The notes beneath the pieces are model-generated. The model saw nothing but the letters and a program-made list of their open reading frames with translations, had not been told where the DNA came from and did not search any database. Shown here piece by piece: positions 1-8,584 of a stretch of 45,169 nucleotides of DNA. Origin of the DNA: Flemingiibacterium sp045634005 (GTDB lineage: Bacteria > Bacillota > Clostridia > Oscillospirales > CAG-272); contig JAZQZL010000074.1 of the NCBI GenBank assembly GCA_045634005.1, positions 1-45,169 of the forward strand. Reading direction: 5' to 3'. Numbering within the stretch: position 1 is the first letter of the stretch; each line of letters starts with the position of its first letter. Position numbers and translations under genes: made by a program.

Positions 1-594
1 AGGTCGCAGTAGCGTCATTGCGCCGTCGTCTATCTTGACGATCGTCGACTCAACGCCGATATCGCACGAGCCGCCACAGATGATCATATCCGCTCTGCCG
101 TCCATATCCTCGATAACGTGCTCGGGCATTGTCGGACTCGGCTTACCGGATAAATTCGCGCTCGGCGCCGCAACGGGTACGCCTGCCGCCTTTATAAGAC
201 GTCGCGCCCATTCGTTAGCCGGTACGCGAACTGCGACGGTGTCAAGGCCGCCCGTAACGGTATCGGGTACGCAGTCGCGCTTTTTCATCACAACAGTAAT
301 CGGACCCGGCATAAACGCCGCCGCGATTTTGTAGAAAAGCTCACTTGTATAGCAATACTTCTCTGCATCCTCCACCTGTGCAACGTGGATTATAAGCGGA
401 TTGTCGGAGGGTCTACCCTTCGCTGTGTATATCTTCTGTGCCGCGGTGGATTCAAGCGCATTCGCGCCAAGGCCGTACACAGTTTCCGTCGGAAACGCGA
501 CGAGTCCGCCATCGCGAAGTATCTTACCGCCGTCGGCAAATATTTGATTGTTAGCCGCATCGTCGGCAGTCAGATACATTATCTTCGTGTTCAT
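1..594 (-). CDS. tsaC: L-threonylcarbamoyladenylate synthase TsaC/Sua5 (C-terminus cut by window edge)
   Basis: The first 198 codons are present and remain open to the window edge. The product should make threonylcarbamoyl-AMP from threonine, bicarbonate and ATP, the first step of the t6A37 tRNA modification. The N-terminal half reads GLVAFPTETVYGLGANA followed by KGRPSDNPLIIHV, the YrdC/Sua5 signature that binds nucleotide and threonine; further on come MPGPITVV and APSANLSGKPSPT, also typical. The start is the ATG at 592-594, eight bases after the prfA stop, so the two genes are probably co-transcribed. It cannot be seen whether a C-terminal Sua5 domain follows. Confidence 0.9.
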   Translation of the reverse strand, partial: MNTKIMYLTADDAANNQIFADGGKILRDGGLVAFPTETVYGLGANALESTAAQKIYTAKGRPSDNPLIIHVAQVEDAEKYCYTSELFYKIAAAFMPGPITVVMKKRDCVPDTVTGGLDTVAVRVPANEWARRLIKAAGVPVAAPSANLSGKPSPTMPEHVIEDMDGRADMIICGGSCDIGVESTIVKIDDGAMTLLRP

Positions 595-602
595 TTTTGT
601 CC

Positions 603-1670
603 TTACTGTGCCGAGGCAAGCTTCGCCGCCGTGTCAGCGGTAGCAAGAGCCGTAAGCATTTCGTCAATATTTCCGTTGAGGAAATCCTCAAGTGAATGGA
701 GCGTAAGACCGATGCGGTGATCGGTAATACGGCTCTGCGGATAGTTGTAGGTGCGGATGCGCTCACTTCGATCGCCCGTTCCGACCTGACTCTTGCGCTC
801 GGACGCGATCTTTGCGTCCTGCTCCGCCTGCTTCATATCGTAAAGGCGCGTACGCAGAAGCTTCATCGCCTTGTCGCGATTTTTGAACTGCGAGCGCTCG
901 TCTTGACATTCGATAACAATACCCGTCGGCTTGTGGATAAGGCGTATCGCGGACTCTGTCTTGTTTACGTGCTGACCGCCCGCACCGCTCGATTTTATAG
1001 TTTCTATCTCAAGATCGGACTGATTTATTTCAATTTCAACGTCCTCTGCTTCGGGGAGCACCGCCACTGTCGCGGTTGAAGTCTGTATTCTTCCCTGCGA
1101 CTCGGTAACGGGCACGCGCTGAACGCGGTGAACGCCCGACTCGAACTTCAGACGCGAGTAAGCGCCCTCACCCTCGACCATAAAGCTGACTTCCTTAAAT
1201 CCGCCAAGCTCGGTTTCATTGCAGGAGAGTATCTCACACTTCCAGCCGACAGTCGCCGCATACATCGTGTACATACGGTAGAGCACGTACGCAAAAAGCG
1301 CCGCCTCGTCACCGCCCGCACCGCCGCGAATCTCGATAATAACGTTTTTGTCGTCGTTTGGGTCACGCGGAAGCAACAGCACCTGAAGCTCACGCTCAAT
1401 TTCGGGAAGCTTTGCCTTAAGCTCGGCAAGCTCCTCGCGAGCCATAGCCTCCATATCCGCGTCAAGCTTTTCCGAGAGTAATTCCTCGGTTTGAGCAAGC
1501 TGATCGGCGCACGAAACGTACTCGCGGTACTTCTCAACGATAGGCGTAAGCCGCTTATGCTCGCGCATAAGCTTCGTATATTTTTCGTTATCGCAGATTA
1601 TCTCGGGATTTGCGAGATCCTCCGCCATCTTTTCGTAGTTTTCTTCGGTTATCTTTAACTTTTCAAACAT
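603..1670 (-). CDS. prfA: Peptide chain release factor 1
   Basis: Cytosolic factor that reads UAA and UAG stop codons and releases the finished protein. The 355-residue length is normal. The GGQ catalytic loop is visible as GAGGQHVNKTESAIRL near residue 230, and RGGAGGDEAALFA lies near residue 115. The codon-reading tripeptide is PVT (within RVPVTESQGR), the PxT form of RF1 rather than the SPF of RF2. It lies between the metal permease gene and tsaC on the same strand; pairing of prfA with tsaC is common in Bacillota, although prmC, often found between them, is absent here. The start is preceded by AAGGACG. Confidence 0.97.
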   Translation of the reverse strand: MFEKLKITEENYEKMAEDLANPEIICDNEKYTKLMREHKRLTPIVEKYREYVSCADQLAQTEELLSEKLDADMEAMAREELAELKAKLPEIERELQVLLLPRDPNDDKNVIIEIRGGAGGDEAALFAYVLYRMYTMYAATVGWKCEILSCNETELGGFKEVSFMVEGEGAYSRLKFESGVHRVQRVPVTESQGRIQTSTATVAVLPEAEDVEIEINQSDLEIETIKSSGAGGQHVNKTESAIRLIHKPTGIVIECQDERSQFKNRDKAMKLLRTRLYDMKQAEQDAKIASERKSQVGTGDRSERIRTYNYPQSRITDHRIGLTLHSLEDFLNGNIDEMLTALATADTAAKLASAQ

Positions 1671-1692
1671 AATTCGTCCTTGAGTGATTTAT

Positions 1693-2592
1693 TTAAACGA
1701 TCAGCTCGATGATAACACCAAGCAAAGCCGACGTTATATAGAGAATACTGAGTAAGATAATATTTTGCTTATAGTTACGGTTCACCCTGAACAAAACGAG
1801 CATACCAATGCCTGCACCTGCCGAAAGCGCCGCAACAAGCGAGCCGAGTCCTAGCGCGCCCGAAACAAAAAGCTCGGTCGTAACTATGCTCGCCGCACAA
1901 TTCGGGATAAGACCGATAAGTGCCGCCAAAAACGGCTGTGCGAGGCTATTCGTCATAAGAACGGTGCAAAGCCTGTCTTCGCCTACGAGCTCAATCACAA
2001 AATGAAGCACGAGCGATGTCACGAAGATGAAGATAAACACCGATACAGTTCTCTTTATCGCCGCCTTGAATATACCCTCCTCAGAGTCACAGTGCTCGCA
2101 GTGATGATGCTCACCGCCCTCGTGTCTGTGCTCGCCGTGAGCGTGCAAATGCGTGTGGCGTGGCTTACGAATATCAAGCCTTGTCAGCTTGAATATCGCG
2201 TTCACAATAAAACCGACAACAATCGCCCAAACAAGCTTAATGAGAAGCACGGGTAAAAACCACTTCACCGCCGAAGGATTGGCAAGCAGTATCGGAAGTG
2301 CCTCGTCGCTCGTAGCAACGAACACCGCCGCTACCGTACCCGCGCTTATAAGACGCTCGGCGTAAAGGTTAGCCGCCGCGACGGAAAAGCCGCACTGCGG
2401 GAAAAGTCCGAGCGCTGAAGCCGCCGCGATGCCGTAATATTTATTTGACAGTATCGCCTTCGCTCTGTCCATCGCCTTATGCTCGATAAGCTCGATTATG
2501 AGATAAACTCCAAAGAGCACGAAAAGCATATACCACGTATGCTCAAATGTGTGCGAAAGCGCGTGAAATCCGTGATTTAAAATTTCCTGCAT
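1693..2592 (-). CDS. Putative heavy-metal exporter, ArsP_2 family (putative manganese/arsenic permease)
   Basis: A 299-residue multi-spanning membrane protein with two related halves. The first carries ALGLFPQCGFSVAAANLYA and the second ALIGLIPNCAASIVTTELFVSG, the paired G-L-x-P-x-C motifs of the ArsP_2 (10-TM heavy-metal exporter) family. Between the halves is a His-rich cytoplasmic loop near residues 144-168 with many HxH steps and an HCEHC segment, very likely a metal sensor or chelator. Proteins of this type are labelled putative manganese or arsenic transporters; the metal cannot be decided from sequence. The gene begins four bases after the galM stop with no clear ribosome site, so translation may be coupled. 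Confidence 0.75.
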   Translation of the reverse strand: MQEILNHGFHALSHTFEHTWYMLFVLFGVYLIIELIEHKAMDRAKAILSNKYYGIAAASALGLFPQCGFSVAAANLYAERLISAGTVAAVFVATSDEALPILLANPSAVKWFLPVLLIKLVWAIVVGFIVNAIFKLTRLDIRKPRHTHLHAHGEHRHEGGEHHHCEHCDSEEGIFKAAIKRTVSVFIFIFVTSLVLHFVIELVGEDRLCTVLMTNSLAQPFLAALIGLIPNCAASIVTTELFVSGALGLGSLVAALSAGAGIGMLVLFRVNRNYKQNIILLSILYITSALLGVIIELIV

Positions 2593-2596
2593 TTAT

Positions 2597-3655
2597 TTAG
2601 CGAACGCTGAACGCGTAAACTGTCGTAGTGTCATACTTTTCGCCGGCGCAAAGCTTGGTGGTAGGCCAATCCTCGCGGTTGGGGCTGTCGGGAGCGTGCT
2701 GGGTTTCGAGGCAGATCGCGCCGCGTTTTACCTGCGCTATACCGCCCTTGAAGCTACGCTTGCCGCCCATTCCGTTGCCCGAATAAAGCTGAATTGCCGG
2801 CTGGTCTGTAAGCACGCTCATAACGCGTCCGGACTTTTCGTCGTACATTTCAGCCTGTTTCTTTACGGTGCCGTCCCAATCGGTAAAGTTAAAGTTGTGA
2901 TCGTATCCGCCGCCGATGCGAGTCTGCTCTTCGCTAGCGTCGATATCCTTGCCGATAGGCTTTGCTATTCTGAAGTCGAATGCAGTTCCCTCAACGGAAG
3001 GTAATTTGCCCGTCGGGATAAGAACCTCGCTGACCTCGGTGTATGTGTCAGCACTTATCTGAAGGAGCTGATCGGTAACAGCGCCGGAGTCATATCCGCC
3101 AAGGTTGAAATAAGAGTGGTTGGTCATATTGAGGATGGTGTCCTTGTCACTCGTTGCCTCATAGTGTATCTTAAGCTCGTTTTCGTCGGTCAAGGTGTAC
3201 GTCACCTTAACCTGAAGCGTGCCGGGATAGTTCTCCTCACCGTCGGGGCTGACAAGCGTAAGCATAACGCCCTGCTCACCTGCCGCTTCAAACGGCTCGG
3301 CACCCCAGATCTTGCGGTTGAAGCCTTCGATACCGCCGTGAAGATTATTGCATCCTCTGTCGTTTATAGCAAGCTGATAGGTAATTCCGTTAAGGGTAAA
3401 TCTGCCGTTCGCAATACGGTTACCGTAGCGTCCGATGGTAGAGCCCTGGAAGCTGCTGTCGCCAAGGTAATCCTCTACACTGTCAAAGCCGCAGATAACG
3501 TCCGCCATTTTGCCATCTCTGTCGGGCATATAAAGCGAGCGAAGAATGCCGCCGAGCGTAAGGACACGTGCAGATGCGCCGTTCTTATTGGTTACTGTGT
3601 ATTCGTAAACCTCACAGCCTGAGGGCATTTTCCCGAAAAGTTCCTTCGTAATCAT
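2597..3655 (-). CDS. galM: Aldose 1-epimerase (galactose mutarotase)
   Basis: Interconverts alpha and beta anomers of galactose and related sugars, feeding the Leloir pathway. The 352-residue length is typical. Family motifs are visible: STIGRYGNRIANGRF near residue 75, NNLHGGIEGF near residue 103 (catalytic His), TNHSYFNLGG near residue 177 (second His), and a C-terminal CLETQHAPDSPN segment whose Glu is the usual catalytic base. The start has a GGAGAG site. It sits between galE and the metal permease gene on the same strand, so the cluster handles galactose and UDP-sugars. Confidence 0.95.
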   Translation of the reverse strand: MITKELFGKMPSGCEVYEYTVTNKNGASARVLTLGGILRSLYMPDRDGKMADVICGFDSVEDYLGDSSFQGSTIGRYGNRIANGRFTLNGITYQLAINDRGCNNLHGGIEGFNRKIWGAEPFEAAGEQGVMLTLVSPDGEENYPGTLQVKVTYTLTDENELKIHYEATSDKDTILNMTNHSYFNLGGYDSGAVTDQLLQISADTYTEVSEVLIPTGKLPSVEGTAFDFRIAKPIGKDIDASEEQTRIGGGYDHNFNFTDWDGTVKKQAEMYDEKSGRVMSVLTDQPAIQLYSGNGMGGKRSFKGGIAQVKRGAICLETQHAPDSPNREDWPTTKLCAGEKYDTTTVYAFSVR

Positions 3656-3700
3656 TACATTCTCTCCAAGATAATTATTCGTCTTTTTCGCAAGGTAAAA

Positions 3701-4714
3701 TTATGCGTCGTAGCCGTTCGGGTTGGATGTCTGCCATCTCGAGCTGTCGCGGCACATATCCTCGATGCCGAACTCTGCGCTCCAACCGAGCACCTCACGC
3801 GCTTTCGTCGGATCTGCATAGCACTCGTCGATGTCACCGGGACGTCTGGGCGCGATCTTATAGGGAACCGCCTTACCCGTTGCCGCTTCATAAGCCTTAA
3901 CGATGTCGAGCACCGAGTAGCCGTGTCCCGTACCAACGTTGAACACGTCACATCCCTGCTTCTTACCGAGCCAATTAAGTGCGGCAAGGTGAGCCTTCGC
4001 AAGGTCAACAACGTGAATATAGTCGCGCACGCCCGTGCCGTCGTGGGTATCGTAGTCGTCGCCGAACACCGAAAGGCATTCGCGCTTTCCGACAGCGACC
4101 TGCGTTATGTACGGCATAAGGTTGTTCGGAATACCGGACGGGTCCTCACCGATGCGTCCGGACTTGTGCGCGCCGATAGGATTGAAATAGCGAAGAATAG
4201 AGATGTTCCACTCGTTGTCAGCCTTGTAGAGATCGTTCAGAATATGCTCTATCATAAGCTTGGTTTCGCCGTATGGGTTGGTTGTCGAGTTCGGAAAATC
4301 CTCGCGGATCGGAACGCTCGCGGGCTTACCGTAAACGGTAGCGGACGAGGAGAACACGAGGTTATTGCAGTTATACTTCGCCATAAGCTCGCAAAGATTA
4401 AGCGTGCTGATAAGATTGTTCTGATAATAGCGGAGCGGAATAGCGCAGGACTCGCCTACAGCCTTAAGACCCGCGAAGTGGATCGCAGAGTCGATCTTCT
4501 CACTTGCAAATACTACCTCAAGCGCATTCTTGTCGCAAAGGTCAACGTTGTAGAATTTGAAATCCTTACCCGTTATCTCGCGGATACGCTCCAGCACTAC
4601 GGGCTTGGAGTTACAGAAGTTGTCGGCAATTACAACCTCCTTGCCGATATTAAGAAGCTCAACAACGGTATGCGAGCCGATGTATCCGGCGCCGCCGGTA
4701 ACTAAAATAGACAT
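3701..4714 (-). CDS. galE: UDP-glucose 4-epimerase
   Basis: NAD-dependent extended short-chain dehydrogenase that interconverts UDP-galactose and UDP-glucose. The Rossmann motif GGAGYIGSH is at residues 7-15. The catalytic SSSATVYG is followed by NPYGETK, the Tyr-x-x-x-Lys pair. Substrate-loop residues RYFNPIGAH and RDYIHVVDLA are conserved, and the length of 337 fits. The start is preceded by CGGAGGAACACT. The gene lies 15 bases downstream of the nucleotidyltransferase gene, consistent with one UDP-sugar operon. Confidence 0.97.
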   Translation of the reverse strand: MSILVTGGAGYIGSHTVVELLNIGKEVVIADNFCNSKPVVLERIREITGKDFKFYNVDLCDKNALEVVFASEKIDSAIHFAGLKAVGESCAIPLRYYQNNLISTLNLCELMAKYNCNNLVFSSSATVYGKPASVPIREDFPNSTTNPYGETKLMIEHILNDLYKADNEWNISILRYFNPIGAHKSGRIGEDPSGIPNNLMPYITQVAVGKRECLSVFGDDYDTHDGTGVRDYIHVVDLAKAHLAALNWLGKKQGCDVFNVGTGHGYSVLDIVKAYEAATGKAVPYKIAPRRPGDIDECYADPTKAREVLGWSAEFGIEDMCRDSSRWQTSNPNGYDA

Positions 4715-4729
4715 AGTGTTCCTCCGAAA

Positions 4730-5629
4730 TTATTTCCAAAGACCGGCAGGATAAACGCCTGCCGCGGTCTGACTCTTCAAAAATTCAACGAATGTTGGCT
4801 TATCCTCGGCGTAAGTTACGCCGTACCACTTAGCGCTCGTCTTAAGCACGCGCACGTCGCAGTCGCCGCGCTCGATTCTGCTCTGAACGAGGAAAGGCAG
4901 GAAGTATTCAGCCTTCATCGGATCCTTCGAGGTAGGAACGCCTGCAAGGAATGCTTCAAGACCTTCACGGAGCATTTCGAACACGTCGGGAGTGAATGCC
5001 CAACAGTTCATCGAAACGATGTCGTCGCGGTTAAGATCGTGCCAAACATCGTCCTCAAGATACTGAATAGTACCGTTATTCTCCTGAATCTTCGTACGCT
5101 CAACAACGTTCTTAAGATAACCGTTCTCAACGTCGCAGATGCCGCGCGAAACGTGACCGTTTTCGGTGATAGTGTTCTCAAGCACGTAGCCTGCCATTGC
5201 GAAGTGACCGCCGCCCTTTGCGTTTGCCATGCAGTCGTAAAGCTGCTTGAATGCGTCGCGTCCGTAAAAGTCGTCGGAGTTGATGATAGCGAACGGCTCG
5301 TTTACAACGTCAGCAGCCATAAGTGCCGCGTGTGCGGTACCCCAAGGCTTTGTGCGTCCCTCGGGGATAGCGTATCCTTCGGGGATCTTGTCGAGTGCCT
5401 GAAAAACGTACTCAACCTTGCACGCGTCCTCAATGCGCTTGCCGACAGTTTCACGGAACACGTCGTAGTTTTCCTCCTTTATGATAAAAACCACTTTGTC
5501 AAATCCCGCCTGTATAGCGTCGTAAATTGAAAAGTCAACGATAAATTCGCCGTGCTCGGTCATAGGATCGATCTGCTTGAGTCCGCCGTAGCGGCTTCCC
5601 ATTCCGGCAGCCATAATTACCAAAGTCAT
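4730..5629 (-). CDS. Sugar-nucleotide nucleotidyltransferase family protein
   Basis: A 299-residue NTP-transferase-fold enzyme. The N-terminal signature MAAGMGSRYGGLKQIDPM binds the nucleotide, and INSDDFYGRDAF near residue 117 carries the metal-binding acidic pair. Such enzymes join a sugar 1-phosphate to a nucleoside triphosphate; the exact sugar cannot be read from sequence. Next to galE, a glucose- or galactose-1-phosphate role in UDP-sugar metabolism is plausible but inferred. The start has AAGGAGA upstream. It lies between hprK and galE with short gaps. Confidence 0.8.
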   Translation of the reverse strand: MTLVIMAAGMGSRYGGLKQIDPMTEHGEFIVDFSIYDAIQAGFDKVVFIIKEENYDVFRETVGKRIEDACKVEYVFQALDKIPEGYAIPEGRTKPWGTAHAALMAADVVNEPFAIINSDDFYGRDAFKQLYDCMANAKGGGHFAMAGYVLENTITENGHVSRGICDVENGYLKNVVERTKIQENNGTIQYLEDDVWHDLNRDDIVSMNCWAFTPDVFEMLREGLEAFLAGVPTSKDPMKAEYFLPFLVQSRIERGDCDVRVLKTSAKWYGVTYAEDKPTFVEFLKSQTAAGVYPAGLWK

Positions 5630-5654
5630 AATAAATTTCTCCTTGTCTTGTTAA

Positions 5655-6605
5655 TCAGTCGTTTTCGATGCCCATTTGTCCCATGAGCTTTTTGTTAAAC
5701 TCCTCTGCGGTATTGAATCCCATCTTTTTCTGACGGTTGTTCATTGCCGCAATCTCAAGAATAATCGCAAGGTTTCGTCCGGGCTTAACGGGAATAGTCG
5801 TGGTCGGGATCTTGATACCGAGGATCTCCGTGTACTCACAGTCAAGACCGAAGCGGTCGTACATCTTTCCCTGCACCCACGGCTCAAGGTTAATGATCAT
5901 ATCGATCTTTTCGGTGAGCTTGACTGCTCCCATGCCGAATATGCGTCTTACGTCCACGATACCGATACCGCGAAGCTCAACATAGTGACGGATTATCTCG
6001 GGCGCACTGCCTACGAGCGTTTTTGCGGATACTCGCTTTATCTCAACCGCGTCGTCCGCAATAAGGCGATGTCCGCGCTTTACAAGCTCGATAGCAGTTT
6101 CGGATTTACCGACGCCTGAATCGCCGAGAATAAGCACACCCTCGCCGTAGACCTCAACAAGTACACCGTGGCGCGTGATTCTCGGTGCAAGCTGAACGTT
6201 GAGGAACGCGATAAGCGCCGCCATAAAGGAGCTTGTACTGTCCGAGGTGCGAAGTATCGGCACCTCGAAGTATTCGCCCAGCTCAACGAGCTCTGGAAAA
6301 ACCTCCATTCTGGATGAGATAACAACAGCAACGGGCTTGCTTTCGAGAAAACGCATAACCGAATTTCTGCGTTCTTCCTCGTTCATAGCTTCAAGATACT
6401 TATGCTCCACCTTACCGATTATCTGGATTCTCTGCGGCTCGTAGTGGTCAAAAAAGCCTGCAAGCTGTAAGCCGGGGCGGTTAATATCCATTACGCGAAC
6501 AAGGATCTTATCACCGTCCTCCGGCATATAAAATTTTTCGAGCGAAAACTCGGAAATTATATTGGAAAGCTCAACTGTGTAGTTATCAGAATGGGTTTCA
6601 GACAT
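5655..6605 (-). CDS. hprK: HPr kinase/phosphorylase
   Basis: Bifunctional enzyme that phosphorylates and dephosphorylates HPr on Ser46, the key step of carbon catabolite control in Bacillota. The Walker A loop GDSGVGKS lies near the middle, followed by LIADDAVEIKR, and the HPrK signature ELRGIGIVDVRRIFGMGAVK comes after it. Length is about 316 residues from the chosen ATG at 6605. A TTG start at 6623, six codons upstream and preceded by an AAAGG stretch, is also possible. It is the first gene of the minus-strand run that includes galE and galM, suggesting the sugar genes share its promoter. Confidence 0.95.
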   Translation of the reverse strand: MSETHSDNYTVELSNIISEFSLEKFYMPEDGDKILVRVMDINRPGLQLAGFFDHYEPQRIQIIGKVEHKYLEAMNEEERRNSVMRFLESKPVAVVISSRMEVFPELVELGEYFEVPILRTSDSTSSFMAALIAFLNVQLAPRITRHGVLVEVYGEGVLILGDSGVGKSETAIELVKRGHRLIADDAVEIKRVSAKTLVGSAPEIIRHYVELRGIGIVDVRRIFGMGAVKLTEKIDMIINLEPWVQGKMYDRFGLDCEYTEILGIKIPTTTIPVKPGRNLAIILEIAAMNNRQKKMGFNTAEEFNKKLMGQMGIEND

Positions 6606-6637
6606 AGTAGAACACCCGGGCAAAAGCGCCTTTTTCC

Positions 6638-6747
6638 TTTCGTTAAAATGTATATATATAATAATACATAATACATTATACTACATTCTTGCGATTTTTT
6701 CAAGCCTTTGCGTGAAAAAAATACCTCCCTTACACATTTTAACGAAA
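6638..6747. repeat. Perfect 14-bp inverted repeat flanking the hprK promoter
   Basis: The sequence TTTCGTTAAAATGT at 6638-6651 recurs as its exact reverse complement at 6734-6747. The 82 bases between the arms contain the -10 and -35 boxes of the hprK promoter. The arms do not extend further on either side. This could be a pair of operators allowing a looped repressor, or the ends of a very small mobile element; sequence alone does not decide. Confidence 0.75.
6675..6703 (-). promoter_or_regulatory. Predicted sigma-A promoter of hprK
   Basis: On the minus strand TTGAAA (6703-6698) is followed after 17 bases by a perfect TATAAT (6680-6675). The leader to the hprK ATG would be about 60 bases. 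Confidence 0.75.
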
Positions 6748-6820
6748 ATATAATAATACTTCCGATGACAGATGTCAACCGAGAAAACAACTGACTTTAT
6801 GTATTATTTTACTTTTTCTC

Positions 6821-6849
6821 TTGACAAAACAGCAAAGCTCTGCTATAAT
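6821..6849 (+). promoter_or_regulatory. Predicted consensus promoter upstream of the ZTP riboswitch
   Basis: TTGACA at 6821-6826 and TATAAT at 6844-6849, separated by 17 bases, are a perfect vegetative promoter. The start point near 6856 coincides with the first base of the riboswitch P1 stem. Confidence 0.9.
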
Positions 6850-6855
6850 TTTAAT

Positions 6856-6949
6856 GTCATACGACTGACGGAAGTGGAATAAACCACGGGGAGTATGACC
6901 GTAGTATGCCGACCGTCTGGGCGAATGTCCCGGATAGTGGGCATTTTTT
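6856..6949 (+). promoter_or_regulatory. ZTP (pfl) riboswitch with terminator
   Basis: P1 is a perfect 7-bp stem, GTCATAC 6856-6862 with GTATGAC 6893-6899. Inside it are the conserved GACTGACGG and a P2 stem GTGG 6874-6877 with CCAC 6884-6887, followed by GGGGAG. The 3' domain has CCGACCGTCTGGGCGA at 6909-6924, the hallmark of the pfl motif. Directly after, AATGTCC 6924-6930 pairs with GGGCATT 6939-6945 and leads into a T run, an intrinsic terminator. A competing hairpin, TCTGGG 6916-6921 with CCCGGA 6929-6934, is also possible. In known members ZMP/ZTP, which accumulates when 10-formyl-THF is short, turns the gene on. Confidence 0.92.
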
Positions 6950-6982
6950 CATTTCAAAATTCTTTTTACAAGGAGAAAGACT

Positions 6983-8155
6983 ATGAAAGAGCTTGAACTC
7001 AAATACGGTTGTAACCCCAATCAAAAGCCCGCGCGTGTTTTTATGAAGGACGGAGATCTTCCCTTCGAGGTCTTAAACGGTCACCCCGGCTTTATCAATC
7101 TTCTCGATGCATTCAACTCCTGGCAGCTTGTTCGCGAGCTTAAGGAGGCAACAGGACTTCCGGCAGCGGCATCCTTCAAGCACGTTTCCCCTGCAGGCGC
7201 GGCTGTAGCCGTACCCCTCGACGAAACGCTTGAGAAGATGTACTTTGTTGAAGGCGTGGAGCTTTCCCCCCTCTGCACCGCTTACATCCGTGCACGCGGC
7301 GCCGACAGAATGTCTAGCTACGGCGACTTTGTTGCACTTTCTGATGAGTGCGACGAACAGACAGCAGCCTTCCTCGCACGCGAGGTTTCCGACGGCATCA
7401 TCGCTCCGTCTTACTCCGAAAAGGCGCTCGAGATCTTAAAGACCAAGCGCAAGGGTACCTACTGCGTTATCAAAATGGATACAAGTTACGTTCCTGCCGA
7501 AATCGAAACCAAAGAAGTGTTCGGCATTACCTTCGAGCAGGGCCGCAACAACATTAAGCTTGACAACTCCCTTTTCGACAACGTTGTAACCGACAATAAG
7601 AATATTCCCGACGATGCAAAGCGCGACCTTCTCATCGCGATGATTACGCTTAAGTACACACAGTCCAACTCCGTTTGCTACGCATACGGCGGACAGGCTA
7701 TAGGTATCGGCGCAGGTCAGCAGTCGCGTATCCACTGCACAAGACTTGCAGGCAACAAGGCGGACAACTGGTTTATGAGAAGCAACCCTAAGGTTCTCGC
7801 GCTTCCCTTCAAGGACGAGATCCGCCGTCCCGACCGCGACAATACCATCGACGTTTACATCTCCGACGATTATCTCGACGTAATCGGCCACGACGTTTGG
7901 CAGAACTACTTCACCGAGAAGCCCGAGCCGCTCACCCGCGAGGAAAAGCGTGCTTGGCTTGATAAGTTCACTGGCGTATCGCTCGGTTCGGATGCGTTCT
8001 TCCCGTTCGGCGACAACATCGAGCGAGCTCACAGAAGCGGCGTATCCTACATCGTTGAGGCAGGCGGCTCGGTACGCGACGACAACGTTATAGAAACCTG
8101 CAACAAGTACAACATCGCTCTCGCGATGTGCGGAATCAGACTGTTCCACCACTAA
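6983..8155 (+). CDS. Stand-alone phosphoribosylaminoimidazolecarboxamide (AICAR) formyltransferase, PurH-like
   Basis: A 390-residue protein matching only the formyltransferase part of bifunctional PurH; the IMP cyclohydrolase domain is absent. It should transfer the formyl group of 10-formyl-THF to AICAR (ZMP) in purine synthesis. The catalytic Lys-His pair is seen in ASFKHVSPAGAA near residue 65, and KYTQSNSVCYAYGGQAIGIGAGQQSR near residue 225 is the conserved substrate region. The start follows CAAGGAGAAAG. Its own ZTP riboswitch fits exactly, since ZMP is its substrate. IMP cyclohydrolase must come from another locus. Confidence 0.93.
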   Translation: MKELELKYGCNPNQKPARVFMKDGDLPFEVLNGHPGFINLLDAFNSWQLVRELKEATGLPAAASFKHVSPAGAAVAVPLDETLEKMYFVEGVELSPLCTAYIRARGADRMSSYGDFVALSDECDEQTAAFLAREVSDGIIAPSYSEKALEILKTKRKGTYCVIKMDTSYVPAEIETKEVFGITFEQGRNNIKLDNSLFDNVVTDNKNIPDDAKRDLLIAMITLKYTQSNSVCYAYGGQAIGIGAGQQSRIHCTRLAGNKADNWFMRSNPKVLALPFKDEIRRPDRDNTIDVYISDDYLDVIGHDVWQNYFTEKPEPLTREEKRAWLDKFTGVSLGSDAFFPFGDNIERAHRSGVSYIVEAGGSVRDDNVIETCNKYNIALAMCGIRLFHH

Positions 8156-8170
8156 TAAAGCAACAAAAAA

Positions 8171-8195
8171 AAGGAGCCATATGGCTCCTTTTTCT
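8171..8195 (+). terminator. Terminator after the AICAR formyltransferase gene (bidirectional)
   Basis: AAGGAGCCAT 8171-8180 pairs perfectly with ATGGCTCCTT 8181-8190, with T-rich tracts after it on the plus strand and a long A run before it. It can also stop transcripts from the small minus-strand gene ending at 8228. Confidence 0.9.
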
Positions 8196-8227
8196 TTTTC
8201 TACACAGAACGGGCGCCGAACACCCGT

Positions 8228-8563
8228 TTATATTTTCCACTTCACGTTACCAACGATAGCATCGGCGCGGAAGGTATTGTTTCGCTCCTGCGCCGCACGA
8301 AGTATGCGGATAAGCGACTCACACTCCTTCGAGAGCGTCGGGTATGCGTCGTCAAGTCCCATAACCCTTACGCGCACGGGATATTCGCCTGTTGCAAGTG
8401 CGCCAACACGCTCGCAAAGTGCGCGCCACAGCTCACCTTTCAGGATTCTCTTTACATCAATCGAGAACGCGCGAGCGAGTCTGTATATAAAGCCTGCACG
8501 GGTGGTACAGCCCTCAAAATCTGCTATATAAACTTTAACGGTTTGATTTACTGCTGCTGTCAT
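8228..8563 (-). CDS. Small protein of unknown function, probable SOS-regulated
   Basis: A 111-residue soluble protein that I do not recognise. It starts KVYIADFEG after a short N-terminal tail, is rich in Arg and Leu in the middle, and ends WKI; no membrane segment, signal peptide or cysteine motif stands out. The start at 8563 is set by a strong GGAGG site six bases upstream; reading further upstream would run through the promoter. Its promoter carries two LexA-like boxes, so a role in the DNA-damage response is inferred. It stands alone between two terminators, which implies a separate transcript. Confidence 0.75.
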   Translation of the reverse strand: MTAAVNQTVKVYIADFEGCTTRAGFIYRLARAFSIDVKRILKGELWRALCERVGALATGEYPVRVRVMGLDDAYPTLSKECESLIRILRAAQERNNTFRADAIVGNVKWKI

Positions 8564-8584
8564 AATTGACCTCCGTTTTAGAAC

